Of a stretch of 64,000 nucleotides of DNA, positions 54,319 through 64,000 are shown in pieces. Position 1 is the stretch's first letter, and the number at the start of each line of letters is the position of its first letter. The notes under the pieces were generated by a model. That model ran no database searches. It was not told where the DNA came from and saw only the letters and a list, made by a program, of their open reading frames with translations. The stretch lies in assembly GCA_950295325.1 (NCBI GenBank), contig OX485803.1, positions 10,542,001 to 10,606,000 of the forward strand, read 5' to 3'. The DNA is from Polytrichum commune (lineage: Eukaryota; Streptophyta; Polytrichopsida; Polytrichales; Polytrichaceae). The translations under genes and the position numbers were made by a program.

Positions 54319-55297
54319 TATCAATTTTTTCCCAATCCATCAATCAATAAATCTCTTCATTAAAACACCACTAGGGTATATCACATTCATGTATCTATCC
54401 CATATTCGATTTTTCTATATGAATTGGGGGACGGGGAGCATGAAAATATCTCCCAAGGTTTATCCAAAATCATTCCTTGACCTTCCCAACCATCCAAATG
54501 GGTATACTATGTAGTTGGAGGTGGGGTTGAAAATGTTCTTGAAGGGGTTGTTCTTACCATGAGCGTCTTGTCACGGGTGGGCTGCAAATTGTAGGGACAC
54601 TATATCATGGTGGGACACTATATTATGGGACTATATCATAGTCCCATAATATGGGTTTCAACACCTTCAAGCATGGTTCGTAGGCTTCTTTACAACTCTG
54701 CCCTCCGGGATCAACAACATCATGCACTATACTTGCCCTAGAACCATGCAAGGGGGCTCAATCCCATGAATATGAACTCTACGATAGCATGGGTGTTCTC
54801 CAATTTCTTGAAGCTCTAGATGGTTATGCATTGTTTGGATTGGTCAATTTGAAGGAAATGGCGGAGTCCAGGCCGCAAGTAAACAAGCTTGTTCTTGATG
54901 TACGACGGGAGCCCGTTGTGGTCCATGTTCTCAGGATTAGAGAAGGACCTTGTTGGGGAACTAGGACAATGCACACATGTTGAAGACGATGGGCAAAGTG
55001 AAAGGAAGAAGATCAGCAGCCAATGGAGAGAAGGTCAGCAGTCGAAGAAGAAGATCAACAACCAAGACAGGCGAAGCGGACACCAAAAACAGAATCCAGA
55101 ATAACCAACACAGATAAAGCAGCAACATTAGGTATTAAGCAGCACCAAGAGCATGACAAAGTGAAGTAACACCAGAGAGAAGCAGTGCGAGGGAGCAACA
55201 TACACCAAAACCGGGATCAACACAACATTTCAATGAACAAGCACTGGGGGGCAAGCGAAGGCGAGATCAATAAAATGAACAAACATTGAGGCAAGCG
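54319..55297. other. Intergenic, nothing recognised
   Basis: About 1 kb. A short repeat of (g/t)ggg(a)c(a)ctatat(c/t)at(a/g) lies near 54595-54655. The open frames 54789-54983 and 54889-55104 have no motif and no splice support. A/C-rich low-complexity sequence fills 55080-55290. Confidence 0.4.
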
Positions 55298-56259
55298 TGT
55301 CGCAACCCTTGCTAGCCCCCCTTGACCATCTTGCCAATTTTCATTCCTAGCAAAGGTTATGAGCGCTAACCCTTCGCATACCGCCATGCTAATGGTTAGC
55401 TCCTCCTACCCCGGACCTTATAGTTCATAGGAGGGGAACCAACCCTCCTACTTTGCATTCGGGACTCACCCCCTTAATCGGTAACCAATCCTTAGATGTG
55501 GACTTCCATCCATGGAAGTCCAATCTCATGTTGATCATCGCATTGCCGGAGCAACACTACAACAACCCGAACCATACTAGGCAACTATGGCCTCACGTTG
55601 GGCCAAAGCCCATGGAGGCCGTGCCGTTCGGCCTCGGGTGGGTGAGGCCACACCACCTCACCCATATAAGCCTCTAGGACTCTACGCAGGGCCCCTACCC
55701 CACCGTCAAGAGACCTCTTGTCTCTCTACCAAGAGTTGGGGCCAAGTAGACATTTTCCCTTAGCTGCTGGGCCTAGAATCCCCCAGCAGCTTCAGACGAT
55801 CATAACTTCCTTGTTTGATGTCTGATGCTAACAAGCAACCGCTCCATCGTCATCTTCGCTTTATGTAAATGCTTATGGACGCCTCACTTGCCCCATTCGG
55901 GCAAGTATTGAGGAAGTTATGCCTGTTTGAACCTTGGCAGTCCCGGGAATCCCTCCCAGGCACTGCTGTACCAGGGCGCTGTCCCGGGATAGCGCCCCAC
56001 TCAAATTGCCATAACTCCTAGCTCACACCTCCGATTGAGATGTTCTTAAGCATTCTAGAATCACCACGTCATGAGCTACGCATACATCATGGCCTCACCC
56101 TCATGCCTCCTAGTCTCCGTGGGTGGGAGGCGTTCCCAACGCCCACACTAGGATCACTTGGGCCCTCTCACCAACGGCTCCACAAGTCCCGGGTGTCACT
56201 CCGGGGTCCCCCTTGTGCCCATGGTGTTTCGGGCACTCCTCATGGAGAGGTGCGCGACA
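55298..56259 (+). mobile_element. Solo-LTR-like element, 962 bp
   Basis: Begins TGTCGCAACCCTTGCTAGCC and ends GGAGAGGTGCGCGACA. AAGCG precedes and AAGCA follows, a probable 5-bp duplication with one later change. Its inverted relative lies at 13832-14772. Several local inverted repeats occur (for example gtggacttccatccatggaagtcca near 55498). No coding sequence, and no internal retrotransposon region is attached. Confidence 0.7.
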
Positions 56260-57559
56260 AAGCAAGAGAAGCAGGGAGAAAACAACGGGGAAGGTAGCGG
56301 CTAGTGGCAAAGAAAAATCACTGAAGGACAATAATACTGAGTACCATGGGACCAAGGGTGGTGTGAGCCCAAAAGGGTGCCCACATTTAGTCTTAGACCC
56401 TTGAAACGTTAGTTGATGCACTTTGAAGTAGCATGTTACTTCACAAAAATATAAAAAGAGTGAAATGTTAGTCTTAGAAGTACCATGTTGTAAGAGGCTA
56501 GGATGTGAGTTGTTATTGTGTTTTTACCTTCGGAAGGATTTGAGTGAATGAGGATAGGTAAGGAGAACTTGGATTGAGTAGTTAGTGAGTAGGCTAGTAC
56601 AAATGGATGGAGACAACCAAAGTGACTCAAGAGGCAAGTGCATTCGAATTGGGATGAATGGAGGATCACATGGAGCGCACAAGTGGACCACCTCATCATG
56701 GCCACTTAATGGGGAAGGCCCAAGGAAGAATGCAAGGTGGAGGATAAGCAAATTCTCAAAGCACCAATCAAATCACGAGTTAAGCATCGTGGTTTGAATT
56801 AAGTGGTGAGCGACGATTTGGGAAAGTAAGGGGAGAAAGTTATGGCGGCGGAAAGCGAAGGAGGCTAAGTTTGGGTTGAAGCATCCCAAGTTTGGTAAAG
56901 TGTGGTAGGTAGAAAGCCAAGGCTAGTTAAATGTTCGAATTAGGATCCTTGTTGATCATTTGAGGGAGGAAGGCTTAGAAGATAGGATTGGCGCCTACTA
57001 AGTAGGAGGAAATCTCAAGGGCTTATCGTGAGCCTTGAGGGTGCTCACCCCCTCAAGCTTACTATATAATCCCTCATTCTTCCCTCACTCATCCTCTCTT
57101 TCCTTTGTGCTCCAAGGCACCCCACGAGTTATAAGTGTGGGTGTGGGAAGCCATATTGGAGCACATGTGTGTGCTTAGTTTTTAGTTTGAGAGCCAAGGC
57201 TTGTTAGCCTTGAAGAGGGCTTGACCTCTTGGTAGAATTAGTGTTGACGTGAAGGATTTTAAAGTTAATTCATGATTCCAATTTGTGGTACTTAAAGTTC
57301 ATGTTTTGAATACACGTGGTTGCAAGTTCCATGTTTAAGAGTTGAGCACTTGATGTTGTGATGAGTGCAAAAATATACTTGTGTGGATTAGTTAGTCTTA
57401 GTGAAGTTAGGAAATTCTCTCTCCCCCTCTCCTCTCTAGGATTTTAGGATTTTAGGATTAGAGAAGAATTGTGTGATTAGAAAGGGGTTGTTAGTAGAAT
57501 TAGGGAAATTAGGTAGGAAGATTAGTTAAGGGCTTAAATAATTAGTGAGGTAGTTGGAG

Positions 57560-57835
57560 ATTACAACTACAAAGTTGTGGGTTCATGAAGGAGCTGGGTT
57601 TGTTTAGTTAGAAAGTAAAGAGCTGGGTTTATGAAGGACCTGGGTTTGTTTAGTTAGAAGCTAAGGAGCTGGGTTCATGAAGGAGCTGGGTTTATGAAGG
57701 AGCTGGGTTTATGAAGGAGCTGGGTTTGTTTAGTTAGAAGCTAAGAAGCTGGGTTTATGAAGGAGCTGGGTTTATGAAGGAGCTAGGTTTATGTAATTAG
57801 AAAGTAAAGAGATGGGTTCATGAAGGAGCTTAGTA
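57560..57835 (+). repeat. Tandem repeat in element D
   Basis: Units of tgaaggagctgggttta with occasional tgtttagttagaaagtaaag inserts, about twelve in all. Like the arrays of the sister elements, it lies between the conserved hairpin and the small open frame. Confidence 0.92.
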
Positions 57836-58110
57836 GATAGCCTACCTAATTAGCTCATAGACAAGTAGTTAGTTACATTATGCTAGTTAGTGTTATGTGT
57901 GGCTTTCACAAGTAAATGTATTTGAGATTGACTATAGAGAATGGTGTTTTTTTTAACACTTGCATCCTCTCTTTAAAAATAAACCACGTGCACAACTTAA
58001 TGGAGAATGTGGAGCACTCTCGCGATGGCAAGACAAAGGAAGCAAAGACCAAAGGTGCGAGGGAGAGATTGACATAAGTCACATAAGTATTTCTTAATAC
58101 TTAAAGGCTT

Positions 58111-58323
58111 ATGTACGGTATGGAGACACCAAGTGAGACCTCTTATAGTAGCGATACGGAATACACAAGTGATAGTTCAAGTGGTAGTATAGAGTCAACG
58201 GCACGGACTCCATTTAGGAGAGGGATATCCTTAAGGGCTTGTGTAGCTAAAGTAGCCGGATGGACGTTAGAAGCAAACAAAGACAAAATAGCACCCGAGC
58301 ATAAGGAGGTTAAAATAACATAG
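58111..58323 (+). CDS. Small conserved open frame in element D, 70 residues
   Basis: Counterpart of the frame at 52152-52346. It reads a serine- and threonine-rich acidic start (SYSSDTEYTSDSSSGS), then ESTARTPFRRGISLRACVAK and VAGWTLEANKDK. The shared core is about 27 residues and is kept despite many silent differences in DNA. No domain is recognised. The acidic and Ser-rich lead resembles nothing specific. It lies about 200 bases before the element's right end, as its counterpart does in element C, which supports a role tied to the element and not chance openness. Confidence 0.6.
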   Translation: MYGMETPSETSYSSDTEYTSDSSSGSIESTARTPFRRGISLRACVAKVAGWTLEANKDKIAPEHKEVKIT

Positions 58324-58553
58324 TTAACTTGTGCATTCTCCACATACGTATTGAAATCGTACATTGAGTTGTTAAAAGTGAAATTCCAGTTAAATCCAAG
58401 ACCACTTGAAGGGTGAACCTTGCACTATGGACTCATCCAAGTCCAAATCCAATACCGCGGAGGAATGTGAGCCCAAACCCACTACTCGGACTACGGACGC
58501 TTAAGGGTGGGGGGTTTGGCCTCACAGGTGGGGAATCTTTTTAACAACAAAAA

Positions 58554-58684
58554 CAAGACCAGGTACCACGAGGGTCTCGAACCTCGGCTTGGGTATTGGA
58601 CTGAGTATCAACCATCCTTAACCAAGGATTCACGTCCTCAACTTGGGTAACGGCTGGTCATCAACATGGTTACCACGAGGGTAG
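58554..58684 (-). ncRNA. Possible tRNA-like or SINE remnant with Pol III B box
   Basis: The minus strand contains GGTTCGAGACC at 58583-58573, an exact match to the RNA polymerase III B box (GGTTCGANNCC), with a short complementary stem around it (cgag...ctcg). A weak A-box-like segment lies upstream on the same strand. No full cloverleaf can be drawn. A related block taccacgagggta occurs near 58669, so this may be a tRNA-derived SINE fragment. Confidence 0.3.
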
Positions 58685-61600
58685 AGGCCACACAAGCTTA
58701 CTTTATGAGTAAAACCATTAAGTAAGCCTTCAATTAACCAATGAGCCACTTGCAAAATTATGTGTCACTTAAAGTTAGCAAGCCGTTATACAATTAGTAG
58801 GCCGCATCCACCATTAGTACATCACTTAAGATTAGTGAGTTAAGGCTACAATTAATAAACTTTTGAGAACAGTAGCCACTTAATGAACTATTTAGAATTT
58901 AGTAAGCCACATTGCAAGCCACTTAGGATGAATGGACTCTAGATCAACCAACTACCACTTAGGCCACATAGGTGAGATCAAACGGAGGTGGAAGTAAATA
59001 AGGCCAAGAAATGACTTCTTGGTTAGCCTTAGGAATTTTTACCATATCTAGATAATACATAGGTAGATTCTAGAATGCAGTCTACCACATTTTTTATTGT
59101 AAAAGAAGATGGAGTTATATGTATTCCCTTTGAGGATGTCCGGAAAAGCTATCTTCATCTTCTTAGAAAAATAAGAGATATAGGAATATAATAGGGTGGT
59201 ACATGTTAGACACCACCTTCTGCTATATATCGAGTCGGGATTAGAGTTACCATACCTTTTCACGACGATAGGCTACATGAGAGCTAGGTCCTTTGTATCT
59301 TTACCATTTTGGAATACAAGAGCTTGAAGCTCAAACCTTCTTCTTAGTTATTCAAGATAGAGTAATTGATAGCGTAGACATCATCAAGTTGATTATGTTT
59401 GAGAGAGTTGATGAGTGCCATGCATAGGAACTCACATGAGGTGATATAGACATATGAGTCAGAAATTGAATATGATTGAGAAATTTTTATAGAGCTTACA
59501 AGCTGTGAGACATTGTAAAAATTGAAAGGCAATTGTATAAGGAGTGAAATTATAAACATGAACATGTGGTGAGAGAAACTGTAGTAATGAAAGGCAATTG
59601 TGTAAGTGTGGAGAGATCATAGAAGTTCACATGAGGTGAGAGTATTCCAAGTTTATGATTGGAATGGTTTACCAAGAAAGACTCAAGAAAATTTAGCACT
59701 CATATGTGTAAGAGAGAATATCGGAAGGAGAATGTATGAGGTTGCATGCAAGGATGTTGATATTTGAATATGTGTAACTCTCTGAATCAATGTCGCTATG
59801 AGACTAAGAGTTATCAAGTTCTTGATATAAGCCAATCAAAATTTATTCCTTACATATCTATTTCATTCCACTACATTCTTATTATAATGATTCTTGAACT
59901 TACATAATCTATGTTTCATAATTATGATTGATTGCCTAAGATAATTAAATACGACGAGTGATATGACTATAAAGGGTGTCATGATATAATCTTTAAAATG
60001 ATAAAATTTGAGTATATGAATATATTACCAAGATTGTATGTTGTATTATTTATGCTCTAAAAATAGACTGTGAATGTTATAGCTAAACCTTAAAATAATT
60101 AAGAGCTCCACTAATTATAGAATATTCTTTATTCATAACTAGACTTGTGATATATTGATGGCACTAAATTTAGACTGACTGTTTATAGCTGAACTATCAT
60201 ACACTAAGATGTTGCACTATAAATAGAGTGTAATTGAGTTGTAGGAGAGATTGTAATACAACTATTATGAATGTGCTTAAAATAGACTGTACTACACATA
60301 GTTGTGGTATCCAAATGACATTGTTATGAGAAGAGGATTATTATAAGAAGGATTGAAATTTAAGAGGTCTTACTAAGTTGATAGAATGAGTCAAGGATGC
60401 CTCAAGAGTTGATAAGAAATTGGAAGGTTAGTAGAGGCATTACCACACATGTAAAGAGGAAATCTTCAGTACATGGAAAGAAAGTGTCTAACAACAATTT
60501 CAATATTATTAAGTTGTTATCCACACATGTTTTAATGGAAGAAGTTCCGGTAACATAGACTAACAATTAGGAGACTAGAAAATAAGAGTTGAGAGAGAAT
60601 TTTTTCTGGAACGAAAGGTAACTTGATTACTTGAAGAGATGTTACGTGCTTGTTATTTGGTTACTTGGCTACTTGTTTATTTAGCTACTTGATTACTTGG
60701 CAACTTGTTTATTTAACTACTTGATTACTTGGCAATTTGAAGAAAAGTTACGTGTTGCTTGAAGAAAGGCTACTTGGTTACTTGAAGAAGGTTATGTGCA
60801 ACTCAAGATACTTAGAAGAAAGGAGAAGATTTGTTACTTGGCTACTTACCAATTTTAGAAGAAGAGCTAATTTGTTACATGGTTACTTAGTTACTTAAGA
60901 TACTTAGTTATTGTAGAAATAGTGAACTAGTTACTTGAGAAGAAGAGGAGATAACTGCAACACGTGAAGAAGTTAGAACACTATGACACACGAAGAGAAG
61001 AGAACAAGATCTAGATCAAAATAGGAAGTAACACTCGAGCTTAAAGAGACAACTGCGGCACATGAAGAAGTTCAACACAAGAAGAAAGTTACAAACAAAT
61101 AAGTTGATAGATTAGAATCAACACTTGGTCAAACAAGACTACTTGAAGAGATATCATCAAGAAAAGAAGTTCACTAAAACAAAATATGACTTTTAAATTA
61201 TACTTAAAAATCCATCATGATGAATACAAGGTAGAGGAGCTTTTAAAAGAAGGGTCCAAAAAGAATGATTTATTTTCTAAAGCTCTATGTACAATTAATC
61301 TAGAATCCGGTATGAATGAACAATTCAACAAAATTGATATCGCACTGCAAAGGTCGAGCCTAGTTGCATGGAGGAGATCACGAGGGCATGAGGGGGCGAG
61401 GGCGAGTGTAGCGAGGAAGCAACCACACATTAACTAAACATGACCTAGGAAGTTTTGGTTGGCTGACCCAAATTGGGAGGATTCAATGAAATAGTATATC
61501 CCGGTAATGCTCGGTAGTTGCAGAAGCCTCCACCCCTCTGGCACTTGGTCTATTGTGCCACCGCCTTTGCCAATGCAATCAACAACTTGCTTCTGCACAA

Positions 61601-61926
61601 GTTGAATATCAAGCTCGTCTTCCAATCCACCCTCCACATGTGCATCATGGATTGGATCATCAACTGGGTTGGGAGTATAAGTATCACAAGTCCGTTGCGG
61701 GCCTTCATCATTTATGATTAGGGCTTTGCAAGCGTTATAATGTTGCTCTTAGCCACCTAGAGGTAGTTAGGCCTTGGCAAGGTAAGGTAAAAGGTAAACG
61801 GGTAATCTAGTTGAGCTACCTTAACCTTACCCATTACCCTACCCTATTGCTACTTGTTAACATTTACCGTTTACACTTACCCACATTTTTGAAAGGTAAT
61901 TACCCTGTGACATTGATTATTGTTTA
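58685..61926. other. AT-rich DNA without a supported gene
   Basis: About 3.2 kb. Short open frames (59048-59263, 59344-59565, 61186-61437) lack motifs. A degenerate tandem repeat built on ttggctacttg(t/a)tta(c/t)ttg(a/g) fills about 60620-60920. The last 200 bases are rich in aggtaa/ttacc phrases (61770-61880) and may be the 3' end of the hAT element. Confidence 0.45.
60620..60920 (+). repeat. Degenerate ttacttg repeat
   Basis: Units such as gattacttggc(a/t)acttg, tatttagctactt and gttacttgaagaa recur irregularly at 10-25 base spacing. No coding potential. Confidence 0.75.
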
Positions 61927-64000
61927 TCAAATGATTTCGGCCTCCCAAACAAGGCATTCAAATTGCGAATTCATCAATTCTACAACCCCATTGTCAAGGA
62001 TCTCGTCTTCCCAATGGTCTTGCTCGACTGCGATTTGATCAAAAATGGCAGCAACAATGTCACCGAGCACCTTCTCCATCTCGGCCGCTGCCTTAGCCCG
62101 ATTCGATGCTACCTTTATCACGCATGCGTCAATCCAAGACCGCAAGCACATTGTCTAAATAAACACGGACGATGACAGCGACTGCCTCACGGCCGTGAAC
62201 TCGCGTCCTGCCACGCTATTCACGCGCTCTGATGGCGTTGACGTTGCATGCGTGCCAAGGCAGTCTGCTGCCATCTGGTAATGTGCAGGAAACACATCCT
62301 TCCGCGCCATCCACCACTCCATCACGTCGATAAACGACGATGATGGGACGACGCCAAGGCTGAGGTATTTTTCAACCTCGTCACCAATCTCTTCCCCGAC
62401 GTTTTGCACCTGCTTGAACATGGCAATGAAGAGCGTATCGACATGATCAAGTAGAGGAGTCAGCGCGGCAACGATGTTCGAGTACCAACGCTAAATCAGA
62501 GAGCAAATTAGAGCTGTGATTTGGCCCATTGCCGCAGGATCGGTCGGCTGTGGTAGCTACAGGTTTAGGTACGCGGCCACGATAGCCGGTTCTTGAACAA
62601 GAAGCTTCTCGTACTGCTTTAGCTTCGCCTTCATGCCGGTAGCCGTTAGGTCCTGAGCAATACCTTTGAGCGCTATCTCTCCATTATCGTAGTGTTTGAT
62701 GAGATGTGTGATGGATGCGGACACCAAATCCAGAGATGTTTTGCGATTAGCCACCAACGATTCCATAACCTGCCGGGGTGGACGCAGGAACGCAGTCACA
62801 CCAGCAATACGTTCCCATTGTTCATCAGACAACACACCAACGCCAATTTCGTTGTTGTAAAGATTCATGATGTGATCCACTGGAACCCTCTTGCTGAAGG
62901 CATCGCTACCCATTTCATGGGTCGAGTTCCACATCGTTGGACAATCTTGATGTGTTGGTTCTTTGCTCGCGAAACCAGCCAGATCAGCTTCGCGACGATA
63001 TGCTTGGCGCATGGTCTTGCTACGACGAATACATACAAGTGCCTGCCGGAGTTGTGCATTGATGTCTTTGATGCGCATCAACACCTTCAAAACAACTAGC
63101 TGAACGGAATGGTCGGCGCAATGGACGTGATTGCATGAGCGCATATGTTCGTATCCGACTGTAGCATTGATCAGCTAGAACATGTGCTTCACGGCAGCAG
63201 TCGCATCAGAGTCGTTGTCACTCACGACATTTAACAGTTTGGTTAGCACGTTCAATCCCATCCCCTTCAAATGCTCGAAAAGGTCTTTAGCAATGCGCAC
63301 GCCAACGCCACGTCCACTCGTAACGTCGATGATGGTCAACAACAAGCTCTTCGACTTGGTTGTGACAGTGTCGATCCAATGTGTAGTCACAACATAGAAC
63401 CTTTTCAAATTGCGGTTTGACCACCCATCCAACGTCAATGAGATAGCGACATTTAATGAAGAGAAGAATGCAGCCAACAAAGTCCTTGCGATCAGGTACA
63501 ACTCCATGATGCGCCTAAGGATTGTGCGTGTCGATGGTGGCGAGTACCCATTTGTCAGAGATTGCAATAGTTCCTTGAATCGAGTGCCTCCTGCCGCTCG
63601 AAATGAGATGTCTCCACCAATGACAAAATCAACAACAACATTCTCGTATTTACGACCAACATGATCTGGAAAGGACATTGGTTTTAGTGTTGTTTGTACC
63701 AAAATGTCGGAACCTGGGGCAGACGATACCTTGTCGCTACCAGCATGGGAAAAACCGTGCTTGCTGGAGAGATGGGCCTTCCAACCAGAGCAGTTTGTCT
63801 TGCTCGCGAACCATTTCTTGCAGTGGCCGCATTGGCGCTTCCCCTTTTATGCCAAGGGATCGCCCTCCATCCAACCATGGGTGTGCGCCCAGGAAAATTC
63901 CCCACGAGCACGCTTGCGTTTTGTGGGCCAGGGTTGTGCGACCGGCATCCGCCAAATCAATCACCACAACATCGGAATGGGATCCGACATCGTTGCTGAT
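61927..64000 (-). pseudogene. hAT transposase with BED finger, five in-frame stops
   Basis: Cut-and-paste transposase of the hAT superfamily, continuing towards or past the window end. In order: BED-type zinc finger with CGHCKKWFASKTNCSGWKAH and the matching H of SSKHGFS; ISLTLDGWSNRNLKRFYVVT, which carries the first catalytic Asp; NVVSDNDSDATAAVKHM with the second Asp block; RSCNHVHCADHSVQLVVLKV; the hAT dimerisation region with VMEWWMARKD, FPAHYQMAADCLGTHATSTP and SERVNSVAG. One frame runs through all of this without any frameshift, interrupted by TAA (63849-63847) and TAG at 63177-63175, 62559-62557, 62493-62491 and 62157-62155, and it ends with TGA at 61929-61927. A short acidic tail follows the dimerisation domain. 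Terminal repeats were not found. Confidence 0.9.

Larger units (their letters stand above)
56362..58526 (+). mobile_element. LTR-like element D, 2.17 kb, target duplication GGTGG
   Basis: Starts TGTGAGCCCAAAAGGGTGCC and ends GGGTTTGGCCTCACA. GGTGG flanks both ends (56357-56361 and 58527-58531). Family landmarks are present: the aaaatataaaaagagtgaa block, the TATA-like actatataat at 57061-57070 and the hairpin ccacgagttataagtgtggg near 57122. A private tandem array (57560-57835) and the second copy of the small conserved frame follow. The length differs from element C mainly through the arrays and an insertion near 56480-56800. Confidence 0.85.

Noticed and set aside
55453-56404. Frames in the solo-LTR-like element (for example 56040-56297)
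   Set aside because: The same sequence at 13665-13985 has different open frames and stops, so coding is not conserved between the copies.

Overview
The window is nuclear DNA of a green plant in the broad sense: a land plant or a close streptophyte alga, not obviously a flowering plant. The evidence is a chloroplast-targeted cytochrome b6f assembly protein (CCB1), a plant-type phi glutathione S-transferase, GT-AG introns, and about three quarters of the sequence made of decayed transposable elements. I cannot name the genus. No rRNA gene, intact tRNA gene, CRISPR array or bacterial operon is visible.

Layout. 0.3-1.1 kb: broken hAT-like transposase. 3.3-6.2 kb (minus): an eight-exon gene for a 338-residue protein of unknown family, reconstructed from splice sites with consistent intron phases. 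7.5-10.6 kb (plus): CCB1 in four exons; each of its three introns holds its own tandem duplication. 11.8-17.9 kb: a PIF/Harbinger-type element with TTA target duplications, carrying a Myb/SANT-like gene broken by one stop, an LTR-like repeat, minisatellites and a 49-bp tandem array. 17.9-23.2 kb: a MITE cluster (two pogo/Tigger derivatives with a remnant DNA-binding domain, two TWA-flanked hairpin MITEs, one small inverted-repeat element) plus a Tigger transposase tail. 24.4-27.1 kb: a four-exon phi GST with an atypical active-site segment. 27.4-35.3 kb: duplicated low-complexity DNA, an IS630/Tc1-like pseudogene, and hAT-like elements with 8-bp target duplications, one nested inside a relative, with an uninterrupted paralogue of the insertion site nearby.

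36.5-47.5 kb (minus) is the most unusual part: a large non-LTR retrotransposon. It has an ORF1-like protein (RRM-like segment and coiled coil), then two tandem 2A-like motifs ending NPGP, an AP-type endonuclease, reverse transcriptase, an unassigned domain, RNase H, and a CCHC plus restriction-like-endonuclease-type C terminus. That is the architecture of the dual-endonuclease Dualen/RandI group. The copy is broken by five frame changes and one stop, at least two of them in homopolymer runs.

47.5-58.5 kb holds four relatives of an LTR-like family (TGTGAG...CTCACA ends, 5-bp target duplications in two), one nested in another, two carrying a small open frame whose protein sequence is conserved mainly through synonymous changes. 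58.5-61.9 kb is AT-rich with no gene seen. 61.9-64 kb (minus) is a BED-finger hAT transposase in one frame with five internal stops, running towards the window end.

The only genes that look host-functional are the unknown 338-residue gene, CCB1 and the GST. The rest is a layered record of insertions, several of which can be ordered in time because one element lies inside another.
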